Source: Poa pratensis (taxonomy: Eukaryota; Streptophyta; Magnoliopsida; Poales; Poaceae). Taken from it: a DNA stretch of 64,000 nucleotides. Of the stretch, positions 44,245 to 55,100 are shown piece after piece. Numbering within the stretch: the first letter of the stretch is position 1; every line of letters begins with the position of its first letter. The stretch lies in assembly GCA_947311845.1 (NCBI GenBank), contig CAMZMU010000075.1, positions 22,734,577-22,798,576 of the forward strand. The letters run 5' to 3'. A program made the translations under genes and the position numbers. The notes beneath the pieces were generated by a model. The model saw only the letters and a list, made by a program, of their open reading frames with translations, ran no database searches and was not told where the DNA came from.

Positions 44245-45568
44245 TGATGACGTAAAAACACACGTTCGTTGGGAGACCCAAGAGGAAGGTATGATGTAGT
44301 GCATCAGCAATTTTCCCTTATAATCTACCAAGGTTATCGAATCCAGTAGGAATTGGAAGAGCTTCAACACGGTGTCAGCGGCGCCGTTTACGATTACTGA
44401 CGTGGACCTGCACACAACACAATCAAAGTACTTTACCCCACCGAAACAGGAAGGTTGTCAATCTCCCCGGCTTGCTGAATACAAAGGATTAAACATACGG
44501 TGTGGAAAATAATGATGAGTGCAAAAAGGAATAACGAGAAAATAAATGCAGAGCGTGGTGGAAACGGTGTTTTTATCAGTGTGGAATAAAGGACCGGGGT
44601 CCACAGTTCACTAGTGGTGTCTCTCCATAAAACAGACAAAGCAAAGTTGTTTTCTCCCTAGTGGCAACAGCACATCCCCGTTCTTAGACGTTTCTGTCAA
44701 TCGTGCCCAGACTCACAGGAGGCATGAACCCACTATCTAGCATAAATACCCTCTCTTGCAGTCATTAGCATCTACTTGGCCAAAGCATCTACTAACAACG
44801 GAGAGCATGCAGGAACATAGATAAAACATGGATATAAATAGATGAACAAACTTGATCATAACTTCACAATTCATCGGATCCCAGCAAACACAACATATAG
44901 CATTACATAAAGATGATCTTGATCATGTTAAGCAGCTCACAAGATCTAAACATGATAGCACAAGGTGGAGAGACTACCAACTAGCTACTGCTATGGACCC
45001 GTAGTCCCGTGAAGAACTACTCATGCATCACTCCGGAGGCAAGCATGGTGATGAGGAGCCCTCCGGTGATGATTTCTCCTCGGGCAGGGTGCCAGGAAGA
45101 ACTCCAGAACCCTCCCGAACTAGGGTTAACGACGACGGCGGCGACAGAACTTTTCGTGGATTTCTGATCGGGTATTTAGGGTTTCCCGAATAGATGTAAT
45201 TTATAGGCGAAAGAGGAGCGCCAGGGAGGCGCCAGGTGGGCCAGGTGAGGTGGCGGCGCGGGGCCACCCCTGGCCGCGCCGTGGGCCCGCCTCCCTCCTA
45301 GGTTTGCCTCCTGGGCTTCTCCTTCGGACTGGTGCTTCGTTCCCGTGCAGAAATAAATCAGGTAACTTGGCGTGCCTTTCCGAGAATATTCCAGAAGAGT
45401 TTTTCTGAAACAAAAAGACAGCAAAAAAGGAACTGGCACTATGGCATCTTGTTAATAGGTTAGTCCCAGAAAATGCATAAAATGATACAAAGTGTAAATA
45501 AAACATGTGGTGTTTAATATATATCAGGCATGGAACATCAAAATTATAGATACGTTTTGGACGTATCA
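44245..45568 (-). repeat. 3' LTR
   Basis: 1324 bp. Compared with the partner LTR it lacks about 260 bp (partner 49411-49671) but keeps about 233 bp (44973-45205) that the partner has lost. Confidence 0.9.
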
Positions 45569-47374
45569 AGCATCCCCAAGCTTAGTTCTTGCTCGTCCTC
45601 GAGTAGATAAACGATAACAAAAAGATAATTTTTGAAGTGACATGCTACCAACATAATCTTGATCAAATAGTAATGTAAAGCATGTGACTGAGATCAAATT
45701 ATTCAAAGTAAATGTCTATATTGATATTAAACAAACTGATGATAAAACAAGACAGTTAAAAAAGTCAAAATCTTTCATGGATGATGCTCTAAAGACATGA
45801 AACCATACAAAGTTCATTATAGATGATTTAAGTATTCAGTGTAGAAGTTCTATCCTTCTACTCAAGCATCAAGCAATCTTTCACAACACAGAAAGGATCC
45901 AGTCAAGTAAAAGCAAACATGAACGTCATGAATCAACTGTTTCGAAGTTTTACTCAACCGGTGAGCGTAAGCATTTGGTTTTGGCACCAGGATGTTATGG
46001 CAAAGAGAATAATAATGGGGGTTTGGAAGGCCATGGAAGAAAGTCTCACAAAGCTATAAGTGATCATTAGACAAGAGGAAGTCTTATAATCGAAGCTATG
46101 CAAGGAGTAGTGATTGCCATGCAACGGATGCACATAGAGCTATATGTGTATGAAAGCTCTCAATGGAACTAGTGGGGGTGCATCCAACTCGGTTGCTCAC
46201 GAAGATCTAGAGCACTTTTGAGGAGGCTCATCATTGGAATATACAACCCAAGTTCTATAATGAAAATTCCCCACATAGTTATACTAGTAAAACATGAAAA
46301 CTCTCTCTCATGGAGTATAGGTGCTAAACATGAGCACAAATGATGATTATGAAAATGCAGGTGCTAAACATGAGCACAAGTGTGGATAAAGGATAGTAAT
46401 GTTGCCCTCTCTCTCTTTATTTCTTTCTTTCTTTTTTTTTCTTTTTTCTGTTTCTCTTTTCGATGGCCTCCATGGCTCTTTTCACTTTTCTCTCCCTCAC
46501 TGTAGGGCAACATCTAATATGACAACACACTTTTTGGTACAAATAACTCATAATGAACAAAACATGATGTATGAAACTGATGCCTCTGCCAGTGTAGCAG
46601 GATGTGCAATGATCTAGCGTAACATGGGTAAAACCACACATCAGCTGTATAGAATCATGCAAAGCAATATATAACAATGAGAATGACAACAAGTCATGTA
46701 ATGTAAGATGAAGTTGCATGGCATATATCTCGGAACAGCTATGGAAATGCTGTGATAGGTAGTTATGGTGGCTGTTTTGAGGAAGATGTATGGGCTTATG
46801 TGTAGGAGAACAAGAGGAAGTCCTCCCACGGGTTTGGATGTACTGGCGAAGTATGCACAACTCTCAATGTGAGCAGAAGGCAATGCACACCGAAGAGGCT
46901 AGCAAAATTTGGATGGTGGAAGTGCCAAAAACCGTAGCTCAACATTAGTCAAAAAAAACTCACAAGCTTATTGCAAACAACTAGCAGGTTCAACATTAAG
47001 AGCATGATTAAATTTACTCCAAGGAGGGTCGTTCACGGCGGTACAAGTACCCCATTAGATCCCTCGACCTTAGCACGCAACTATGTTATTACGAATTACT
47101 TTTCAGACATGAACAACTATCAAGACCAACTACACCTTCAACAATTTTAGTAGAGTTTGTAGCACGGTACAAGCTTTAATAACACAACCACTAATAAATT
47201 TTAACTCAAGTAACCATCAAGCATTAACATCTAATTTCTTAATACCTCAAAACATTTGCAAGGAATAAAGTTATCAAAGTTCCATGATCTACAAGACTAT
47301 GCAAATTTTTCCGTTATACAACTACCACACACTTAGCATTTTCTGTTCCAAGTTCCAACCAGACGCCAATCAAC

Positions 47375-47893
47375 TTATTTAAACAACTCTCCAAACAAAT
47401 ATAAGTGAAGCAAGAGAGTACTTTCTACAAAAGAACTAATAGCTCTGAACAAGAGATACATGAAAAAATGAGAGCTAGAAGCTAACAAAACATAAACAGA
47501 ATACTCAACAGATATAAGTGAATAATAAGAGTATTCTAAGAAAAAGCGGAGCGTGTCTCTCTCCCACACAAGAATGTTAGGATCCAACTTAGTTATGATC
47601 ATAAAACAAAACAAAACAAAAATAAAAACACACAGACGCTCCAAGAACAGCATACAACATGTGAAGCAATAAAAATATAGTCTCAATAGAGATGACCAGA
47701 TAATTGTTGATGAAGAAGGGGATGCCTTGGGCATCCCCAAGCTTAGACGCTTGAGTCTTCTTGATATATGCAGGGGAGATACATGGGAGCTCCCCAAGCT
47801 TAAACTTTTCTCTCTTCTTGATCTTCTTGTATCATCCTCCTCTCTTTGATACTTGAAAACTTTCTTCACACAAAGACAACTCGTAGACTTCAT
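47375..47893 (-). CDS. hypothetical frame of the LTR retrotransposon
   Basis: A 172-residue open frame near the 3' side (KVFKYQREEDDTRRSRREKSLSLGS..., then several hydrophobic segments such as LYFYCFTCCMLFLERLCVFIFVLFCFMI). No domain recognised. Similar membrane-like frames are common near the 3' LTR of grass gypsy elements, but coding is doubtful. Confidence 0.3.
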   Translation of the reverse strand: MKSTSCLCVKKVFKYQREEDDTRRSRREKSLSLGSSHVSPLHISRRLKRLSLGMPKASPSSSTIIWSSLLRLYFYCFTCCMLFLERLCVFIFVLFCFMIITKLDPNILVWERDTLRFFLEYSYYSLISVEYSVYVLLASSSHFFMYLLFRAISSFVESTLLLHLYLFGELFK

Positions 47894-48428
47894 TAGAGGG
47901 GTTATACATCAAAGCATAAGCTCACTTGGTTCTGTAAAGACACATTGCATAATTTCATTTTAAACACTAGCTACTGTTGCTAATCAAGATCCTGGTCTCC
48001 CCCCGAAGAACGTAAATCAATATTTGCAAAAGAGACAATGCAAAACAAAAAAACAGAATCTGTTAAAACCAGAACAGTCCGTAAAGATGAATTTTTTCGA
48101 GGTACTTCCGTTACTCAAATCAGAAAACGGTTAACTAACAAAAGATAGGTATAAAGCTCAGACTTCAGCTCAAAAATTTGCAGATTAAGATCACGTTTTG
48201 TGAGTTTTTGGATTTTCGTACAGTAAAGAAATAAATCTGTTTCTGGACAGCAAACCAAACTTTAGCACTTTCTTGCTATTAGAGGCTCTTCTTGGCACAA
48301 CAAAACAAAAATTAAAAGATACAAATGAATTGCTACAGTGACAACAAATCCTTGACTCAAAATAAAAGAAAACAACAGAAAATAAAATTGGTTGCCTCCC
48401 AAGAGCGCTTTTCTTTAACGCCTTTTAG

Positions 48429-48830
48429 CTAGGCACAAAACAAGAATGAAGTATTTTCAAGAGTAGAAGTATCAAAAGCATAACTTGTTCTGACAATAGA
48501 TTCAAAAGGTTGTTTCATCTTCTTTCTAGGAAAGTGTTCCATCCCCTTTCGGAGTGGAAACTGAAATTTAATATTCCCTTCTTTCATATCAATAATGGCA
48601 CCAATAGTTCTAAGAAAAGGTCTCCCCAAAACAATAGGACAGGAAGCTTTGCATTCAATATCCAAAACAATAAAATCACCAGAGACATAATTATTGTTAA
48701 CCATAATAAGAACAACATTCACTCTACCCACATGTTTCTTCATAGTAGAATCAGCAAAATGAACATTCAAGTGACAGTGTTCTAGTGGTGTGATAATAAC
48801 AGGAGTAGAGCTAGACATAATAACAAACAT
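48429..48830 (-). CDS. retropepsin-like gag-pol remnant
   Basis: The frame holds HLNVHFADSTMKKHVGRVNVVLI..YVSGDFIVLDIECKASCPIVLGRPFLRTIGAIIDMKEGNIKF, the second half of the aspartic-protease-like domain of grass Ty3-gypsy polyproteins (LGRPFL is the hallmark). The catalytic DxG loop that should precede it is absent, so protease activity is unlikely. It is open for 133 codons, which may reflect chance or residual selection. Confidence 0.6.
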   Translation of the reverse strand: MFVIMSSSTPVIITPLEHCHLNVHFADSTMKKHVGRVNVVLIMVNNNYVSGDFIVLDIECKASCPIVLGRPFLRTIGAIIDMKEGNIKFQFPLRKGMEHFPRKKMKQPFESIVRTSYAFDTSTLENTSFLFCA

Positions 48831-49018
48831 GAGATAAAAACTAGGTAAACCGAAATAAACTAGGTGCTGATTTTTTTTTGTGTTTTTGATTTATAAATGA
48901 AAATAAGATAAAATAAAAATAAACTAAGCAGGACAAAAACAAAGTAAAGAGAATGGTGGTGTGTAACTCTCCTTACTGTAGCTTCCAATTCCCCGGCAAC
49001 GGCGCTAGAAAATATGCT

Positions 49019-50353
49019 TGATGACGTGAAAACACACGTTCGTTGGGAGATCCCAAGAGGAAGGTATGATGTAGTGCAGCAGCAATTTTCCCTTGTAATC
49101 TACCAAGGTTATCGAATCCAGTAGGAATTGGAAGAGCTTCAACACGGTGTCAGTGGCGCCGTTTACGATTACTGACGTGGACCTGCACACAACACAATCA
49201 AAGTACTTTGCCCCAACGAAACAGGAAGGTTGTCAATCTCCCCGGCTTGCTGAATACAAAGGATTAAACGTACGGTGTGAAAAATAATGATGAGTGCAGA
49301 AAGGAAAAGCGAGAAAATAAATGCAGAGCATGGTGGAAACGGTGTTTTTATCGGTGTAGAATAAAGGACCGGGGTCCACAGTTCACTAGTGGTGTCTCTC
49401 CATAAAACAGATAAATATGTTGGTTAAACAAATTTCAGCTGGGCAATTGACAAAGTGCAGATGCATGACAATGCAAGATATGATAAGAACGTGTTCATTG
49501 TTAGATCTATTGGGCATTACATCAATATACATAGACCGCTTACTAGCTGCATCTATGACTGATAATCCACCCCCGGGATAGCTTTCGTGTCTCCCGCGAG
49601 TATTAAGTTGCAAACAACAGATAAAATCATTAAGCAAAGTGTGTAATGTAAACAATGCATATGTCATATAGACAAAGCAAAGTTGTTTTGTCCCTAGTGG
49701 AACAGCACATCCCCGTTCTTAGACGTTTCTGTCAATCGTGCCCAGACTCACAGGAGGCATGAACCCACTATCTAGCATAAATACCCTCTCTTGCAGTCAT
49801 TAGCATTTACTTGGCCAAATCATCTACTAACAACGGAGAGCATGCAGGAACATAGATAAAACATGGATATAAATAGATGAACAAACTCGATCATAACTTC
49901 ACAATTCATCGGATCCCAACAAACACAACATATAGCATTACATAAAGATGATCTTGATCATGTACATGAAAGCATAAGGTGGAGAGGCGAAAGAGGAGCG
50001 CCAGGGAGGCGCCAGGTGGGCCAGGCGGGGTGGCGGCGCGGGGCCACCCCTGGCCGCGCCGTGGGCCCGCCTCCCTCCTAGGTTTGCCTCATGGGCTTCT
50101 CCTTCGGACTGGTGCTTCGTTCCCGTGCAGAAATAAATCAGGTAAATTGGCGTGCCTTTCCGAGAATATTTCCAGAAGAGTTTTTCTGAAACAAAAAGAC
50201 AACAAAAAACAGGAAGTGGCACTATGGCATCTTGTTAATAGGTTAGTCCCAGAAAATGCATAAAAATGATATAAAGTGTAAATAAAACATGTGGTGTTTA
50301 ATATATATCAGGCATGTAACATAAAAAATTATAGATACGTTTTGGACGTATCA
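49019..50353 (-). repeat. 5' LTR
   Basis: 1335 bp. Carries the 260-bp part missing in the other LTR (GTTGGTTAAACAAATTTCAGC... to TCATATAGACAAAG) and lacks the stretch between GGTGGAGAG and GGCGAAAGAGG. Confidence 0.9.
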
Positions 50354-50624
50354 CCAATGCCAAATTAGCTTGTCCGGCTGCTCAGACAGCTGCACCCCTT
50401 GCAAATAGATCTAAGCTTGGACATACTGCCAAAGAGCGAGCGGACTCAGAGCTCACGAGACGTCCGAAATCCACCGGCGCTCCACCAGTGCTTCTCGTAC
50501 CGTCCTCCTCCTTTTGTGATTTTTTGGAGACCAAAGCGAATAGGTGTGGCGCTATGTGCTTCATCGATTTACCCTCCATCCATTTGTCCACCCATAGCAG
50601 AGCCGTGGAGCCGCCCCAAGTCAT
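50354..50624 (-). pseudogene. LINE ORF2 fragment (other half of the split LINE)
   Basis: The frame STALLWVDKWMEGKSMKHIAPHLFALVSKKSQKE is the W..D.W block before zf-RVT; the next part shifts frame. It joins the 43692-44244 part across the LTR retrotransposon. The LINE 5' end is lost beyond about 50640. Confidence 0.65.
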
Positions 50625-50639
50625 CTATGAGGAAGCTTA

Positions 50640-51570
50640 AAAAATTTGGCGCTTCTCCCTAGAGAATTTTTTCTACATTGTGATTCACATAAATGAAATC
50701 ATTGGGGTTTCCCCCTAAATATTCACTTGTCCTCTCTTTTGGATGAAACTTTCATCCACCCCAAGCTCTTGTCAGATTTTCTGTTTTCCTACGGCGTTAA
50801 ACATTTTTTGGATCCAAATTCCTGTAATGTTTCAATCTTGTAGCATTCAAGAGGATATGCCACTCCAAATCATGTGTTTTTCATAGTCCCACATATCAAT
50901 AATCCCGCGGATCAAAGATCAGCTGAGGCTTTAGATATGCTCAAAGCACTACCACCCCAAATACATGAATCTCTTTACCACATAATTTGCACTAGGAGTA
51001 CATTTTTGTAGACACGAGTAGAACTAGCGTGTGTAAGCATTTGGGTAAGATTGAACTCATCAGAGATAGGGTTTGCGTCTCAACCAAAAATTGACTAACA
51101 TTGTCACTCTATATCACCGTTCATCATAAGAGAACGACACTATTGCGATGGAGATGAACCAAATGCTCCAATCATCCAACTCCGTGCACGTTTTTTTTGA
51201 AACGAGTGCACGTTTGTAGATTGTCTCTCCCACACCATACTTTTAACCGGTACCGAGAAAAGAGAGACACCTTGAACCTTGATGATGCTGGCATCACGAG
51301 AAGATATCTAGTGATACTGATTCTCACATAATCCCATGATCACATTTAGAAAAAAGAATTTTTTTAAGTGTCTCAAAAAATTATACTAGAAAAATTGTGA
51401 ATGTACGCAACTACCTTCAAAATTTTCAGGTCCAAATCCGAACGCACATTGAGAAACAAAAAAAAGATAAATCCGTATTTTGATTTTGGATCTGATTTTT
51501 TACAAGTTGTTGACACATACCTTGTGAACATTCACACTTTTTTGTATAATCTTTTGAAAAAATTGAATTG
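50640..51570. other. intergenic, no gene recognised
   Basis: AT-rich DNA between the LINE remnant and the STRAP promoter region; contains the small poly-T insertion at 51184-51215 and MITE-like text near 51360-51570. Confidence 0.5.
51184..51215 (-). repeat. minimal poly-A insertion with 10-bp direct repeats
   Basis: GTGCACGTTT at 51184-51193 and 51206-51215 flank a T run plus GAAACGA. Confidence 0.55.
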
Positions 51571-51774
51571 ATTTTTTTAAATAGGAGTAGGGGAGCATAT
51601 GAGAGTTGTATAACTGGATTTTACAGGGAAGAAAATCCAGTTATACAACTCCGGTACTCGGGATTTTTTTAAATAGGAGTAGGGGAGCAAGAACAAGAAT
51701 CAGTTCAGCACCTGTGTTACTGTGTACCACAGGGCCGCGAATTGGCATCAGTTCCTCCAACTCCGGTACTCGGG
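51570..51774. repeat. hairpin plus two direct repeats upstream of the STRAP gene
   Basis: AGTTGTATAACTGGATTTT (51604-51622) and its exact reverse complement (51632-51650) form a 19-bp stem with a 9-base loop. GATTTTTTTAAATAGGAG and following bases occur at 51570-51597 and 51662-51689. AACTCCGGTACTCGGG occurs at 51647 and 51759. Confidence 0.85.
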
Positions 51775-51783
51775 GTTGGTCTC

Positions 51784-51790
51784 TATAAAA
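51784..51790 (+). promoter_or_regulatory. candidate TATA box of the STRAP-like gene
   Basis: TATAAAA stands 315 bases before the ATG, followed at the right distance by a C/T-rich stretch (CCCTCCCCTTGCGCTCC) suited to transcription start. The leader would be about 290 bases. Confidence 0.45.
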
Positions 51791-52104
51791 GGCAGCCCTC
51801 CCCTTGCGCTCCTCCTTCCCCACCCTTTCGCCTAGTGCCCCTAGGCCGGCCTCCGGGCTCCAACCCATAGAAGCTCTAACAAAAATAAATCCCGCGTACA
51901 AATCTACCCCCACTGACCTAGATCATATCCCGATCCGCTCGCGCAATTCGCATCCGATTTGATTTCCCCATCAATTATCATCCGCTTCTACGATTCTATC
52001 TGGTTCGTTCCTAGGGGCAAGCTAGGGTTGGGAGCCGATCGCGCCGCCGGGGTCGATCGATACCGAGGGTTAGGGTTAGAGCCGCACCGGCACCGGTAAG
52101 GGAA

Positions 52105-55100
52105 ATGGAGAAGAAGAAGGCGGCGGTGCCTCTGGTGTGCCACGGCCACTCGCGGCCGGTCGTGGACCTCTTCTACAGCCCCGTCACGCCCGACGGCTAC
52201 TTCCTCATCAGCGCCAGCAAGGGTAAGCCGTCCGTCCTCTGCCCCGCTCTGGGAGCAGGTATTCGTGTGATTCGTTTGCGCAGTGGGATAGTTGCTGATA
52301 CGCCCCTGTTCATGAGCGCTGTCTGGATGGATTACGTTTTGGTGGATGAGTAGTGACCAGTGATGTGGTTTTTTGTCGAGATTTAATGTTTCGTTTAATC
52401 ATATTAGCGTGATTGACTGGCCAGTTCGAAGTTGCGCTGTGCACTGCTAAGATTACACCGATTTGTACGGCTCTAGGTTATCGAATGTGCTGTGTAGTTT
52501 GTATTTTTTTTTTGTTAATAAGTAGGACGACTGCTGCATTGCGCAATCATGCGAACTTAAGGTGTTTGAGATGCCATGGTGGAAGTCATTGCAGTTTATG
52601 GTCATTTGATGTGCTAATATTGTGTAATTTTTCGTTTTGGTGAGGAGTAGGATGACTGCTGCACTACACAATTATGTGAATTTGTAAGATGTTTGAGATT
52701 GGAAGGGTGGATTGGTGAACGGGAGATCTCAACAGTTTACACCCTGATGGTGATGCTATTTAATGCTTTCATTTAGTCTATCTGGTGTGTACGTGTTGCC
52801 ATGTAGCAGAGTTTTTGCCATATTGGGCAGATTTGGAGGATGAAGCGTCTCAACGTACTTGACGTGGCACTCTTTGTTGTTCTAATTGTGGTCTCTTAGT
52901 TCATATGATTCGTTCCAAATTCTTATATGCTTGTATAAGTCTTAAGGCTACACTGTTAGTCACTATGTGTGGTAGTAACTGTAAAGCAACAAATCCCCTG
53001 TCCACCACACACACACACACACACACTCACACACAGAGTTGGATAGTATCAAAACCATGTTTATGTCCACAGTTACAAGCATTGTAAATATACTAATGTA
53101 CATACACACTGAAATGTATGTGACTGGTGAAACTGGTAGAAAAAACTCTGGGTTATGTACGATTGTACATATATTATAAAAAAACTACTGTATGCATATA
53201 TATCAACTGTGATACTGATATGGTTGCTTCTTTTTTATGTCTCAAACTCATACCGAAGCAGTATCTATATCCGTACATGAACAGTGTTTGTTAGGATCAA
53301 ATCAGATATTCATCTCTAGCACATGGCATCCAATTTATTCTAGCAGATGGCATCCCATTTATTTAAGTGGCAATGCATGTATCTTCTAGATTTGCACCCC
53401 ATTGATAGCTAAGAGCGTTCATTAAATTTTGAATCAGTCGATGAATGATCATACGGATGTTTTAGTCTATTTGATGAAGCAATAACCAGTACATGTCCCC
53501 TGTTGCAAGTATTAGGATGTTGTAACACGGTGACTTAACTTCTACTTGATATCATATGAGAAATGCTGGAAATAGGTGTGTCCTATGGTGTAAACTGCAG
53601 AACATATAACTTAAGATTGTACACCCCATTGAACTTAACTATCCATTAGTGAAATGCACTGTCTTATTTGATTGCTGGCTATCAAATATATCTAATATTG
53701 CGTACTTACATTTACAGACTCAAATCCTATGCTTCGTAATGGTGAGACTGGAGATTGGATTGGGACTTTTCAAGGTCATAAAGGTGCTGTTTGGAGCTGT
53801 TGCCTTGACACAAATGCTCTGCGTGCTGCCTCTGGATCTGCAGACTTTTCAGCGTATGATTTTCTTATCCTTTATTATTTATTCCATTTAATTTATTCAC
53901 AAGGTGGAATACATCCCCATTACTGTGCCAATTGATGTTTATCCTACGGATCATGTTCTTTGGCTATGAGTAATGCTTCTTTGCTGGCGGTTCTACGTTC
54001 GCTCATTTGTGTTGCAATCTCTCTACTCCTTATCTTCTCCCACAACCGCAGTGGTCTTCTTAGGCAAAGGTGGTGGCAGGGTTAGGATTAAGGTCCAATT
54101 TGTAGGGTGATGGTTCACCAGGTCACTTGAGGTCTCGACTGTAGATTTAGGGTGGGGGCGGTGATAGTGCTTTGAGGCGTGGGATTTGAGGGGGCAGTGT
54201 GCCAAGCTGGTGGCCTGGCGGGTGGTATATAACCGAGTTAGATTGGGCGTAGGCAGGGGTGGGGAAGAGGGTACCGGCGTGGCGGGAAGAGGCTACCCGC
54301 GTGGTGGAAACACAGGGATAATCACGGAACTGGTGGGGCAGTCAGCATGGCAGCGGAAGTAGAGAAAGAGGGCAAGATGAAGAAAATATTGATGGCCTCT
54401 AGGGGTGCTCCACTAGTGCGTGACAGTAGCACAATAAAAGCATGTGTTTTTTTGTATATTTCATTCTCTCATCTTGATTTGGAATGTTGCAAAGTTATTT
54501 AACCAAATTTCACTGACAACCAGACTTATTTAACTGCACATGTTGCCTTAGGCTTTTTCTCCACTATTGGCTGCATACAGGGTAATAAAAGTCCGAAGAT
54601 CAAACATGTAAAACATAGTAAAACCTTGCATGCAAATGGGAAATATCTATTTTTAGATTCATAATTTGGTTAGCAACCCGCAATCTGCCTAGTATGGTTA
54701 CAGTAAAGACAAGAGATTGGACATGAAACTGTCTAGGGTTCATAGAGCTAATTTCTTTTTGTTCTAGTGCAAATTCAATAAAAGGTTAAATAAATTCATT
54801 TTGAGCATGGTTTTAAAGGCGACAAGGCGTCCTAAGGCGTTGGGGGGGGCGCCTCACCGCCTAGGCGCTTAAAGCGTAAGGCGAGGCGACGCCTTAGACC
54901 ATCGGGGAGAGAGCAGAACAGAGACAGGAGAAGGTGAGGGTGGAGAGGAAAGAGACCAGAAGCTTGGTCGGAGAGGCACAAACAGGCAAGCAACAGAGCA
55001 CCACGGGCACAAGCAGGGCAAGGCAACACACCAGAACAACACCACGGGAACACCACAAGCAGAACAGCACCACAGGCGGAGAGAAAAGAGACCATGGGGG

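Larger units (their letters stand above)
44245..50353 (-). mobile_element. complete non-autonomous LTR retrotransposon (6.1 kb)
   Basis: Two LTRs in the same orientation (44245-45568 and 49019-50353) have ends TGATGACGT..ACGTATCA, flanked by CCAAT at 44240-44244 and 50354-50358. A purine-rich tract (AAGCTTGGGGATGC on minus) lies next to the left LTR and a primer-binding-like GGCGCCGTTGCCGGGGAA (minus) near the right LTR, so the element runs right to left. The inside (3.45 kb) has no reverse transcriptase, integrase or RNase H; only a protease-like piece and a terminal reading frame. It must move with proteins from another element, probably Ty3-gypsy type. Confidence 0.9.

Noticed and set aside
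46399..46617. Frame through a CT/T-rich microsatellite in the LTR retrotransposon
   Set aside because: Simple sequence (CTCTCTTTATTTCTTTCTTTC), not coding.
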